A stretch of DNA of 64,000 nt. It comes from Bacteroidota bacterium (GTDB lineage: Bacteria; Bacteroidota; Bacteroidia; Flavobacteriales_F; PHOS-HE28). A program made the position numbers and the translations under genes. The notes under the pieces were generated by a model. That model was given only the letters and a program-made list of their open reading frames with translations, made no database searches and was not told the origin of the DNA. Of this stretch, positions 1-6,757 are shown one piece after another (position 1 is the stretch's first letter; the number at the start of each line of letters is the position of its first letter). The stretch lies in assembly GCA_029573495.1 (NCBI GenBank), contig JAKQEI010000104.1, forward strand, positions 1 to 64,000, written 5' to 3'.

Positions 1-17
1 ATACCGTATCGACCCGC

Positions 18-614
18 TCAGCTCCGCTCGAAGGCCTGGTAGGCATGCACGTCGATGGTGCTGAAGAAGCTGCCCATCTCCGGCGCCTGGCCGAGCACGC
101 CCAACGCCTGCATGAACACGTTGCGGTCCTTCCAGCCGATCTGCACAGCGCGCACAGGCCCTTCCGCAGCGAGTAACTCCTGCTCGAACACGAAGCCAGG
201 CTGCTGACGCACAACGTTGAAGAAACGCTCCCACTCCCGCAGGAATGCTTCGTCCTGTCCGGCCTGAGGTGTGCGTAGGGCCACTTCCATGGCGCTCGAA
301 CGCTGGACAAGCTGCAGAAGTGCCGGCGCATCCGCGTCGCTCAGCGTAAAGGAACCTTTCGCCTTCAACGTGACGCCACCTGGCAGTGCCTGATCGAACG
401 ATCGGAGCGTTGCCGGGGCCGAGCCATTCCATCCCACGATGCTCACGAGCACGCGCTGGGTGTCCGGTGCGGGCATGGTGAAGAACGACGCACCCTGCAC
501 CAGGAGCTTCATGTCGGCATGGCTCTTCAGTTGGTGCGCGAGCGCTTCCAACGCCTGGTCCAGTTGCGCCTCGCTGCCTTGCGCGGCCGTGTGGATGCGG
601 ATGTCGATGGTCAT
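18..614 (-). CDS. Protein with two ABM-like (dimeric alpha-beta barrel) domains, cytoplasmic
   Basis: A 198-residue protein without signal peptide. The second half (about residues 105-195, starting MEVALRTPQAGQDEAFLREW) resembles both halves of the protein encoded just upstream on the same strand, with the pattern E-V-A-V-R...G-Q-x-x-x-F then a run ending in a YFGTFDV-like tail (here SFFSTIDVHAYQAF). This suggests two stacked ABM/dimeric alpha-beta barrel folds, the fold of small haem or quinol monooxygenases. No catalytic residue can be assigned. It starts 9 bp after the stop of the lipoprotein gene, so the two are probably one operon downstream of the AraC gene. The function is unknown; the pairing with an AraC regulator suggests a catabolic or stress role, which is inference. 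Confidence 0.72.
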   Translation of the reverse strand: MTIDIRIHTAAQGSEAQLDQALEALAHQLKSHADMKLLVQGASFFTMPAPDTQRVLVSIVGWNGSAPATLRSFDQALPGGVTLKAKGSFTLSDADAPALLQLVQRSSAMEVALRTPQAGQDEAFLREWERFFNVVRQQPGFVFEQELLAAEGPVRAVQIGWKDRNVFMQALGVLGQAPEMGSFFSTIDVHAYQAFERS

Positions 615-623
615 CGTTCCGCC

Positions 624-1373
624 TTACTTGATCGATGTGGCGAACTGCGAAGCGACCACATCGAAGGTGCCGAAGTAGGCCTGTGTCTCGGGCAGCTGCA
701 TCAGCGCACCGGCGATGGCATTGAACGCCTGCTGGTCGCGATACACCGTCATGCCCACGCTCATGCGCTCCGTTTCCGGTCCGCCCACCACCGCGAACTC
801 ATAGCTCTCGAGTACGCCATCGCGGCCGTCCAACATGCTCACGAAGGCTTTACGGGTGCGGTCGAACTCGGCTTCCTGACCCGCATGGGTGCGGCGCACG
901 GCCACTTCCAGCACCTGGCCTTCGCCACGCATCACCGTGCCGAGGTCGAAGGGCTTGCCCTCGGTCTGTTGCAGAAAGGCATAGGCCTTCAGGTCCATCG
1001 TCGCGGCGAAGGCACCGAACGCCTGCTGCACCGCTGGCACGGACTGGATCTCGCCCACACGCGCCATGGACGGATATTGGGTCATCCCGATGTAGACCGG
1101 TCGGGGATCCGGCGTGGGCAGGGAATAGAAGGAGGCGAACTCCCGGTCGTTCCGTACGCCATCCTGCTTGGTCAGGACATGAATGAAGGCACTGCGGGCC
1201 TGTTCAAAGGACTCCTGTTGTCCATCCTTCACCATACGGACGGCAAGCTCGAAGATGGGTTTCTCGTTCATGGTCGATGTGGGTGTTGAGCTGGTGGAAT
1301 TTGCGGGCTCCACGGCGGGGCTGCAGGCGAGGAGGACAGCTGTGGCCACGCCAGCGATGAATGGTTGGTACAT
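624..1373 (-). CDS. Lipoprotein with two ABM-like domains
   Basis: A 249-residue protein with a lipoprotein signal: hydrophobic N-terminus followed by the lipobox LLAC (Cys17), so it is probably anchored in an envelope membrane. The mature part is an internal duplication: ELAVRMVKDGQQESFEQAR at about residue 43 matches EVAVRRTHAGQEAEFDRTR at about residue 141, each followed by a stretch of roughly 70 residues with similar spacing. This is the ABM/dimeric alpha-beta barrel pattern. It lies 73 bp downstream of the AraC gene and 9 bp upstream of a cytoplasmic paralogue, so a three-gene unit is likely. The exported and cytoplasmic pair may have arisen by local duplication. Substrate unknown. Confidence 0.75.
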   Translation of the reverse strand: MYQPFIAGVATAVLLACSPAVEPANSTSSTPTSTMNEKPIFELAVRMVKDGQQESFEQARSAFIHVLTKQDGVRNDREFASFYSLPTPDPRPVYIGMTQYPSMARVGEIQSVPAVQQAFGAFAATMDLKAYAFLQQTEGKPFDLGTVMRGEGQVLEVAVRRTHAGQEAEFDRTRKAFVSMLDGRDGVLESYEFAVVGGPETERMSVGMTVYRDQQAFNAIAGALMQLPETQAYFGTFDVVASQFATSIK

Positions 1374-1446
1374 GGTGTTTCCGGTTAGGCCGACAAAGCA
1401 AGAGACACCACCAGGGCCGCCTCAGGTCGATCCGAAGGAATGCTGG

Positions 1447-2295
1447 TCAATATGTCGCCTTGGCCCGGTAAGCTACAGGTGCGAGTCCCATGTGCCGGCG
1501 GAACGAACGGGCGAAATTGCTCGGGTCCGTGTAGCCCAGGTCGAAGGCGATGGTGGCCACATCGGCGTCCGTGAACAACAGGGCCCGGCGCGCTTGCAGC
1601 ATGCGATGATCCTCGATCAGCAGCTTGGCAGAACGTCCGAAGTGCCGTTGCGCCAGTTTGTGCAGATGGCCGCGACTGATGCCCAATTCCTCGGCGATGG
1701 TCTCCACCGTGCGCAGTTCGGTCAATTTGTTGGCCAGCAGATAACGAAGCCGTTGGATACGCGCGTCGTTGAAGACACCAACGTCGTGCTTCCCGTCTAC
1801 CGCATGCGCTCGCTGAAGGCGCACCAACAACAGCGGGAGCGCGGCACGCAGGAAGGATTCGCTGTCCCCCGAAGGCTTGCGCAATTCCCCGTGTATCTCT
1901 CGTGCCAGATCATTGCATGCCTGGAATGACCGCTTTACGGGACGCATGGCAGGAGCGGCTTCCAGATCATGGAAGAAGCTGAACTTATAGGTGAAGTGCG
2001 CCTCTTCGTACAGGATGTCCAGGAAACCGGCCTCGAAGAAGATCCACGTGGCACGGTCCATCGAACAGCCGCTCAGGTCCACCGGCAGGCCGGGGCTGAT
2101 GGTGATGATCGTGCCGGGCCTGACCTTGACCCGATGCTCACCGATCAAGAGGGTTCCGTTGCCCGCCTCAATGATGCCGATCACGTGGAAATCCGGCACC
2201 GCTTCCACGATGCTGCCATCGAAGGTGGACATGTCGGCCGAATCGATCAACAGACCATTGCTGTATCGGTTGCGGTCGAACTTCAGTTTGCGCAT
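1447..2295 (-). CDS. AraC family transcriptional regulator
   Basis: A 282-residue regulator. Residues 1-130 look like an AraC-type cupin sensor domain (IIEAGNGTLLIGEHRVKVRPG, then PGLPVDLSG). Residues 180-278 hold the double helix-turn-helix: LRTVETIAEELGISRGHLHKL for the first motif and ATIAFDLGYTDPSNFARSFRR for the second, which is the AraC signature. It is the first gene of a minus-strand group with two ABM-domain proteins and is the natural candidate to control them. The ligand is unknown. A possible promoter box, TACACTTG, lies 26 bp upstream. Confidence 0.9.
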   Translation of the reverse strand: MRKLKFDRNRYSNGLLIDSADMSTFDGSIVEAVPDFHVIGIIEAGNGTLLIGEHRVKVRPGTIITISPGLPVDLSGCSMDRATWIFFEAGFLDILYEEAHFTYKFSFFHDLEAAPAMRPVKRSFQACNDLAREIHGELRKPSGDSESFLRAALPLLLVRLQRAHAVDGKHDVGVFNDARIQRLRYLLANKLTELRTVETIAEELGISRGHLHKLAQRHFGRSAKLLIEDHRMLQARRALLFTDADVATIAFDLGYTDPSNFARSFRRHMGLAPVAYRAKATY

Positions 2296-2321
2296 GGGAT
2301 CAGCAGCGAGCTGGTTGCGGA

Positions 2322-2329
2322 CAAGTGTA
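2322..2329 (-). promoter_or_regulatory. Weak -7 promoter box (TACACTTG) before the AraC gene
   Basis: Read on the minus strand this is TACACTTG, one mismatch from TAnnTTTG, 26 nt before the AraC ATG. It is a weaker match than the others in this window. Confidence 0.35.
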
Positions 2330-2460
2330 GCGCATTCGCGCGGCGCAGACCGTGGTGCACGAAGGGCGCACGCTGGATGCCCTCCGCACGTGTGATCCCA
2401 CTTTCGGCTACTGGATCCCCTTCTCCGTCACCACGAGCGGTACGATGTGGTTGCTCCCGC

Positions 2461-2558
2461 CATCGCCTCGAACAGGGCCTTGAAATTGCTGTTCCCGAGG
2501 GACTTCGAGCCCTTGCGCCGAATGAACTTGAGCTGATCGCGGGGCGGTCCAGCACCAG
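2461..2558 (-). pseudogene. Frameshifted remnant of the 3' end of a 4-hydroxyphenylpyruvate dioxygenase gene
   Basis: The minus strand encodes VLDRP in one frame and FIRRKGSKSLGNSNFKALFEAM in another. Together these match the C-terminus of the intact HppD in this window (VLDRP, then QRKGAKSFGKGNFKALFEAI), with a small deletion and frameshift in between. About 95 bp of similarity remain. No start or upstream two thirds of the gene is present: the tetR stop codon lies 25 bp upstream. The intact hppD 3' end sits on the far side of the tetR/cupin pair in the same orientation. It is either the scar of a second dioxygenase gene or of a duplication that accompanied insertion of the pair. Confidence 0.8.
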
Positions 2559-2582
2559 TCCTTAACGCACCAACGTGCCGGA

Positions 2583-3191
2583 TCAGGCAGATGATGAAGG
2601 TCGGTAGGTTCCGACGATCATGCGCAGCATTCCCAGATAGTGGGGGATGCGGTCCGCTGGATCGTAGCCGGAAGCCACGGCTTCCACCACCCATCCCCGC
2701 GAGATCAGGCTGCAACAGGCGACCAGGTGATCCTCCTCTGCCCTGGTCAGCCGGCGCAGCTCGCCGGCGGCGACCAGGGATCGGAAGCAGGCGCGCAGGT
2801 CGTTCATCCGTCGCACCTGCCGTGCGGCATAGCCCCGGCGCATCTGCGGATCGCGCTCCAGCGCACGGGTGATGCTGGTGAGCAGGCAGCGGTACCGCAC
2901 GTGGTTGGAAAGGAGCGCTTTGAAACGCCGGAAGAACTCCGCCAGTGAGCGCACCTCGCCGTTCGGGTAGATGGCATCATTGGCGGCGCCGAGGCCCTGC
3001 CCGATCGCAAGTACGATGCGCTCCTTGTCCGGGAAGTAGTAGGTGAGGTGGCCCGGTCGCATGTGCAGGGCCTTCGCGATCTCCCGGACACCCACGTATT
3101 CGATACCGTACCCGTTGAACAGTTCCAGGGCTGTGGCCAGGATCCGCGCGCGTTTCTCCTGCCCCTTGTCCGTGATCTTGCGTTCCACCAT
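2583..3191 (-). CDS. TetR/AcrR family transcriptional repressor
   Basis: A 202-residue protein. The N-terminal helix-turn-helix is clear: RILATALELFNGYGIEYVGV, then REIAKALHMRPGHLTYYFPD, with the typical YYxF ending at about residue 55. The C-terminal helices carry the ligand or dimer domain and are not assignable. The ORF track starts at a TTG (3203), but ATG at 3191 is preferred because it leaves the palindrome and the -7 box TACATTTG outside the coding region. It is divergent from a cupin gene whose start is 29 bp away. A perfect 8+8 bp inverted repeat lies between them, so autoregulation and repression of the cupin gene are likely. Confidence 0.9.
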   Translation of the reverse strand: MVERKITDKGQEKRARILATALELFNGYGIEYVGVREIAKALHMRPGHLTYYFPDKERIVLAIGQGLGAANDAIYPNGEVRSLAEFFRRFKALLSNHVRYRCLLTSITRALERDPQMRRGYAARQVRRMNDLRACFRSLVAAGELRRLTRAEEDHLVACCSLISRGWVVEAVASGYDPADRIPHYLGMLRMIVGTYRPSSSA

Positions 3192-3198
3192 ATATTTG
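3191..3198 (+). promoter_or_regulatory. -7 promoter box (TATATTTG) for the cupin gene
   Basis: TATATTTG is an exact match to the Bacteroidota -7 element TAnnTTTG, 22 nt before the cupin ATG. A TTG triplet about 22 bp further upstream (3166-3168) could serve as the -33 contact. It overlaps the left arm of the palindrome, so a repressor bound there would block it. Confidence 0.7.
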
Positions 3199-3212
3199 GA
3201 CAACGTCCAAAT
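3194..3212. promoter_or_regulatory. Palindromic operator between tetR and cupin genes
   Basis: ATTTGGAC-AAC-GTCCAAAT is a perfect 8-bp inverted repeat with a 3-bp spacer in the 29-bp gap between the two divergent start codons. Each arm overlaps a TAnnTTTG box, one on each strand. This is the expected position and symmetry for the operator of the adjacent TetR protein. Confidence 0.75.
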
Positions 3213-3215
3213 GTA
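3208..3215 (-). promoter_or_regulatory. -7 promoter box (TACATTTG) for tetR
   Basis: On the minus strand this reads TACATTTG, an exact TAnnTTTG match, 16 nt before the preferred tetR ATG at 3191. It is the mirror image of the cupin promoter box across the palindrome. Confidence 0.65.
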
Positions 3216-3220
3216 AGCAC

Positions 3221-3772
3221 ATGAACTACGAACGCCCTCATGTGATCGAAAGCGGTGCAGGTGAGCAGCTCACCTTCGTCCGCGTCGAGAAGGACCCTAA
3301 AGGGGACAAGCTCATCGTGGAGAACCTGGTACAGCCTGGGTCCGGTCCGCCGATGCACGTCCACCACCGGCAGTCAGAATCGCTCACGGTGGTCAGCGGT
3401 CGGATCGGCGTGCAGGTGCTGGGACAGGAGCCCAGCGAGCATGGATCCGGCGAGACCGTGACGTTCGCCGCGGGTGTTCCCCACAAGTTCTGGGCGGTCG
3501 GGAGCGAACCCCTGCGTTGCACCGGATGGATCCAGCCAGCCGACAACGTGGAGTACTTCCTCACGGAGCTCTATCGCAGCACCCGCGAGAATGGCGGCAA
3601 GCGGCCAAAGGATTTCGACGGCGCCTACCTGGGCATGCGCTACGCCCGTGAGTTCGACATCCTGGAGGTGCCGGGCTTCGTGATGAAGGTGATCTGGCCC
3701 CTCACGGTGTTCTTCGGTAGGCTGGCGGGGAAGCACAAGCGATACGCGGACGCGCCGGAGCCCGTGATGTGA
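3221..3772 (+). CDS. Cupin domain protein under divergent TetR
   Basis: A 183-residue cytoplasmic protein with one cupin barrel. Motif 1 is seen as GPPMHVHHRQSESLTVVSGR (about residues 43-62), with the H-x-H and downstream E that usually bind a metal, and motif 2 as FAAGVPHKFWAVG (about residues 84-96). The C-terminal third (about 115-183) is outside the barrel and has a hydrophobic stretch (FVMKVIWPLTVFFGRLAG) that could sit on a membrane. The substrate is not evident; it could be a dioxygenase or a binding protein. It is transcribed away from tetR and faces the 3' end of hppD. Confidence 0.8.
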   Translation: MNYERPHVIESGAGEQLTFVRVEKDPKGDKLIVENLVQPGSGPPMHVHHRQSESLTVVSGRIGVQVLGQEPSEHGSGETVTFAAGVPHKFWAVGSEPLRCTGWIQPADNVEYFLTELYRSTRENGGKRPKDFDGAYLGMRYAREFDILEVPGFVMKVIWPLTVFFGRLAGKHKRYADAPEPVM

Positions 3773-3780
3773 ATGAGGAG

Positions 3781-3806
3781 GGGCGTTCACCGTGCGGTGG
3801 ACACCC
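3781..3806. terminator. Hairpin between convergent cupin gene and hppD
   Basis: GGGCGTTCACC and GGTGGACACCC pair over 11 positions with one mismatch, around a GTGC loop. It lies 8 bp after the cupin stop and 24 bp beyond the hppD stop. There is no U-tract, so termination from either side is only probable. Confidence 0.5.
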
Positions 3807-3830
3807 TTCGCTTCAGGCCGATGAAGGCCC

Positions 3831-4976
3831 CTACAACGTCCCCCTGTTCTCCTGCTCCCGTTCGATCGCCTCGAATAGCGCTTTGAAGTTGCCCTTGCCG
3901 AAGCTCTTCGCGCCCTTGCGCTGGATGATCTCGAAGAACATCGTGGGGCGGTCCAGCACCGGCTTGGTGAAGAGTTGCAAGAGGTAGCCCTCGTCGTCGC
4001 GGTCCACCAGCACACCGTGCTCCTTCAGCACCGCCAGGTCCTCGTCGATCTCGCCTACGCGGTCCAGCACGTCATCGTAGTAGGTGGGCGGCACGTACAG
4101 GAACTCCACGCCGCGGTCCTTCAGCGCGCTCACCGTTTCGATGATGTTGTTAGTGGCCACCGCGATGTGCTGCACGCCGGCGCCGTTGTAGAACTCGATG
4201 TACTCCTCGATCTGGCTCTTCTTCTTGCCCTCGGCCGGCTCGTTGATCGGGAATTTGATGCGGCCATTGCCATTGCTCATCACCTTGCTCATCAGCGCGG
4301 TGTACTCCGTGCTGATGTCCTTGTCATCGAAGCTCACCAGCTGCGCGAAGCCCATCACCTTGGCGTAGAACTCCACCCATTTGTTCATCTCGCCCCAGCC
4401 CACGTTGCCCACCATGTGGTCGATGAACTTCAGGCCGGTAGGCGGCGGGTTGTAGTGGCTCTTCCAGGGCTTGAAGCCTGGCATGAACGCGCCTTTATAG
4501 TTGTCGCGCTCCACGAAGATGTGCACCGTCTCCCCGTAGGTATGGATGCCGCTCTTCACCACGTAGCCGTGCTCATCCTCCTCGCGCACGGGCTCCATGA
4601 AGCTCTTCGCGCCGCGCTTGGTGGTCTCCTCCCAGGCCTTCTTCGCATCGGGCACCCACAGGGCGATCACCTTCACGCCATCGCCGTGCTTGCGGATGTG
4701 CTCGTTGATCGGGCTATCCGGCGTCATCGGCGTGGTGAGCACCAAACGGATCTTGTCCTGCACCAGCACGTAGCTCGTGCGGTCCTTCACGCCCGTTTCC
4801 AGGCCGGCGTAGGCCAGGCTCTGGAAGCCCCAGGCGGTCTTGTAGTAGTGCGCGCTCTGCTTGGCATTGCCCACGTAAAGTTCCACGTAGTCCGTACCCA
4901 GCAAGGGCAGGAAGTCCTGTGCATCGGCCATGATCTTCTCCAGGCCGTAGTCGACGTCTTTCAATCCGGTTGCCAT
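3831..4976 (-). CDS. hppD: 4-hydroxyphenylpyruvate dioxygenase
   Basis: 381 residues, normal for the family. It converts 4-hydroxyphenylpyruvate and O2 to homogentisate and CO2, the second step of tyrosine breakdown. Two glyoxalase/bleomycin-resistance-like domains are present (about 20-165 and 180-360). The iron-binding residues are visible in the C-terminal half: DHMVGNV (His), GVQHIAVAT (His) and TMFFEIIQRKG (Glu). It ends with the family tail KSFGKGNFKALFEAI. It lies downstream of hmgA on the same strand, but a one-gene repeat-bounded element now separates them. The start ATG is 9 bp from that element, so its leader is partly made of the repeat array. Confidence 0.97.
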   Translation of the reverse strand: MATGLKDVDYGLEKIMADAQDFLPLLGTDYVELYVGNAKQSAHYYKTAWGFQSLAYAGLETGVKDRTSYVLVQDKIRLVLTTPMTPDSPINEHIRKHGDGVKVIALWVPDAKKAWEETTKRGAKSFMEPVREEDEHGYVVKSGIHTYGETVHIFVERDNYKGAFMPGFKPWKSHYNPPPTGLKFIDHMVGNVGWGEMNKWVEFYAKVMGFAQLVSFDDKDISTEYTALMSKVMSNGNGRIKFPINEPAEGKKKSQIEEYIEFYNGAGVQHIAVATNNIIETVSALKDRGVEFLYVPPTYYDDVLDRVGEIDEDLAVLKEHGVLVDRDDEGYLLQLFTKPVLDRPTMFFEIIQRKGAKSFGKGNFKALFEAIEREQENRGTL

Positions 4977-4985
4977 GTTCTTGGG

Positions 4986-5021
4986 GATCAGAAGATCAGA
5001 AGATCAGACGATCAGACGATC
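4986..5021. repeat. Left array of four 8-bp repeats flanking the four-helix-bundle gene
   Basis: GATC followed by AGAAGATC, AGAAGATC, AGACGATC, AGACGATC in tandem. The middle 19 bp (AGAAGATCAGACGATCAGA, 4998-5016) are the exact reverse complement of 5514-5532 on the other side of the gene. Confidence 0.9.
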
Positions 5022-5041
5022 GCCCGAGCCACCGACCCGCG

Positions 5042-5497
5042 TTAGTGTTTCAGTTTCTCGTTGTTGGTGGAAATGATCTTGTTCAACACCCGGACTATCG
5101 GAATCAGCCTGTCGAGGCAGGTCCTAGCGTTCTGGATGTTCCGTTCGATGCACAGGAGCAACCAATACTCCGTCTCATCAGCCTCCTTCAATGCGATCTT
5201 CGTCTTGTGGATGAAGTCCTTCAAGCTCTCGCCGTTCTGTGCTTCACGTACCAATGCGCCAATAGCAGTACCGCTTCGGAAAAGCTGGTCGGACACGGCG
5301 TATTTCTTCGCCTCTTGAAGCTCCTCCGCCAGATCCCAGACCGCAAGAGCGAACTGGAAGGTCATCGATACGATCGCATTGTCCTTGTACCGCGCATTGT
5401 ATGAGGCAGGTGGCTCCGAAACGATGCCGTAACCAACAAGCTCATCCCGCACCAGCGCGTTCTGCCACTCCTTGATATCAATGCTCCTCAGGTCCAT
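5042..5497 (-). CDS. Four-helix-bundle protein (23S rRNA intervening-sequence protein family)
   Basis: 151 residues, slightly longer than the usual 115-130. The family core is plain: QLFRSGTAIGALVREAQNGE at about residue 90, then DFIHKTKIALKEADETEYWL. Known members are small pentameric helical bundles found inside 23S rRNA intervening sequences and, as Avd, in diversity-generating retroelements; most have no known role. No rRNA or reverse transcriptase is nearby here. The gene lies in the same direction as hmgA and hppD between inverted arrays of 8-bp repeats, which suggests it travels as a unit. Confidence 0.88.
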   Translation of the reverse strand: MDLRSIDIKEWQNALVRDELVGYGIVSEPPASYNARYKDNAIVSMTFQFALAVWDLAEELQEAKKYAVSDQLFRSGTAIGALVREAQNGESLKDFIHKTKIALKEADETEYWLLLCIERNIQNARTCLDRLIPIVRVLNKIISTNNEKLKH

Positions 5498-5508
5498 GGG
5501 CCGCTCCC

Positions 5509-5544
5509 AATTTTCTGATCGTCTGATCTTCTAATTGTCTGATC
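5509..5544. repeat. Right array of four 8-bp repeats, inverted relative to the left array
   Basis: Read on the minus strand: GATC, AGACAATT, AGAAGATC, AGACGATC, AGAAAATT. Two central units match the left array exactly and the outer units are AT-shifted variants. It ends 2 bp before the hmgA stop codon. Confidence 0.9.
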
Positions 5545-5546
5545 GG

Positions 5547-6704
5547 CTATTCCAACCAGCTCTTCCAGTACTTCCCGTCGTCGATCTTCAGCGCCTCCTC
5601 CGTCACCATCAGCGGCTTGAAGGTGTCCACCATCACGGCCAGCTCATCGGTCACTTTTTTGCCGATGCTGCGCTCCATGGCGCCGGGGTGCGGACCGTGC
5701 GGGATGCCAGCGGGGTGCAGGCTGATGTGGCCTGGGCCGATGTCGTTGCGGCTCATGAAGTCGCCATCGACGTAGTAGAGCACCTCGTCGCTGTCGATGT
5801 TGCTGTGGTTGTAGGGCGCGGGGATGGCCTGCGGGTGGTAGTCGTAGAGTCGCGGCACGAAGCTGCATACCACGAAGGCGTCGGTCTCGAAGGTCTGGTG
5901 GACGGGTGGCGGCTGGTGCACGCGACCGGTGATGGGCTCGAAGTCGTGGATGCTGAAGGCGTAGGGGTAGTTGTAGCCGTCCCAGCCCACCACATCGAAG
6001 GGGTGCGAGGCATACACCAGCTCGTGCAGCATGTTCTGCTTCTTCACCTTGATCACGAAGCTGCCCTTCTCGTCGTGGGTCTCCAGTTTCTTGGGACGGC
6101 GGATGTCGCGCTCGCAGAAGGGGCTGTGCTCCAGCAGCTGGCCGAACCAGTTGCGGTAGCGCTTCGGCGTGTACATGGGGCGGTGGCTCTCCACGATGAA
6201 GAGGCGGTTGTCCGCGTCCTTGAACTCCATGGTGTAGATCATCCCGCGGGGGATCATCAGGTAATCGCCGTACTTGAAGTCGATGTTGCCCAGGAAGGTG
6301 CGCAGGGTGCCGCTGCCCTTATGCACGAAGATCATCTCATCGCAGTCGGCGTTCTTGTAGAAGTAGTCCACGCTCTTCGCCTGGGGAGCGGCGAGCACGA
6401 TGGCGCAATCGCTGTTCACCAGGATGGGCTTGCGGGCGGCCAGGTGGTCCTTCGCGGGAGTTGCCTTGAATCCGTGCAGCCGGAGCGAACGCATGTTCTT
6501 TTCAATGGCGATCTTCGGGGTGACGTCCTTGGGCTTGCGCAGCTCCTTCACCATGGTGGGCCGGTGCACGTGGTAGCTCAGGGTGCTCATGCCATCGAAG
6601 CCGACGGTGCCGAAGAGCTGCTCGTAGTAGTAGCGGTCCTTGCCGTTCTTGAAGACGGTGTGGCGCTTGTGGGGGATCTTGCCGAGGGAGTGGTAGATGG
6701 GCAT
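5547..6704 (-). CDS. hmgA: Homogentisate 1,2-dioxygenase
   Basis: 385 residues from the preferred start MPIYHSLGKIPHKRHT; the ORF track adds 17 unlikely residues that run through a short repeat. It opens the ring of homogentisate to maleylacetoacetate with an Fe(II) centre. Family landmarks are present: LMIPRGMIYTMEF and the cupin-like metal region SLHPAGIPHGPHPGAMER near residue 345. It is shorter than the about 430-residue mitochondrial and Pseudomonas forms. It sits between trhO and, across the inserted element, hppD, all on the minus strand. Isomerase and fumarylacetoacetase for the last two steps are not in the window. Confidence 0.93.
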   Translation of the reverse strand: MPIYHSLGKIPHKRHTVFKNGKDRYYYEQLFGTVGFDGMSTLSYHVHRPTMVKELRKPKDVTPKIAIEKNMRSLRLHGFKATPAKDHLAARKPILVNSDCAIVLAAPQAKSVDYFYKNADCDEMIFVHKGSGTLRTFLGNIDFKYGDYLMIPRGMIYTMEFKDADNRLFIVESHRPMYTPKRYRNWFGQLLEHSPFCERDIRRPKKLETHDEKGSFVIKVKKQNMLHELVYASHPFDVVGWDGYNYPYAFSIHDFEPITGRVHQPPPVHQTFETDAFVVCSFVPRLYDYHPQAIPAPYNHSNIDSDEVLYYVDGDFMSRNDIGPGHISLHPAGIPHGPHPGAMERSIGKKVTDELAVMVDTFKPLMVTEEALKIDDGKYWKSWLE

Positions 6705-6709
6705 TTCCG

Positions 6710-6735
6710 GTTGCGTGTTGGCGCGTTGCGTGTTG
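6710..6735. repeat. Short tandem repeat in the hmgA leader
   Basis: GTTGCGTGTTG occurs at 6710-6720 and 6725-6735 with a 15-bp period, in the 53-bp gap between the trhO stop and the hmgA ATG. No role can be assigned. Confidence 0.6.
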
Positions 6736-6757
6736 CGGGTTGTCCGTTCGCACAAGC

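Larger units (their letters stand above)
4986..5544. mobile_element. Putative one-gene element bounded by inverted 8-bp repeat arrays
   Basis: About 560 bp consisting of a single four-helix-bundle gene between two mirror-image arrays. Each array has four AGAnnATy units with an outer GATC cap. It fills the whole space between the hmgA stop (5547-5549) and hppD ATG (4976). No transposase is encoded, so mobility would depend on a helper or on recombination between arrays. That this is a mobile unit is inference from its symmetry and tight insertion. Confidence 0.55.

Noticed and set aside
3194-3203. TTG start for tetR as in the ORF track
   Set aside because: It would place the operator inside the coding region; ATG 3191 is 4 codons later and fits the promoter box.
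3975-5045. 356-codon plus-strand ORF
   Set aside because: Antisense of hppD.
5042-5497. Diversity-generating retroelement accessory gene (avd)
   Set aside because: Same protein family, but no reverse transcriptase, template repeat or variable target gene is nearby.
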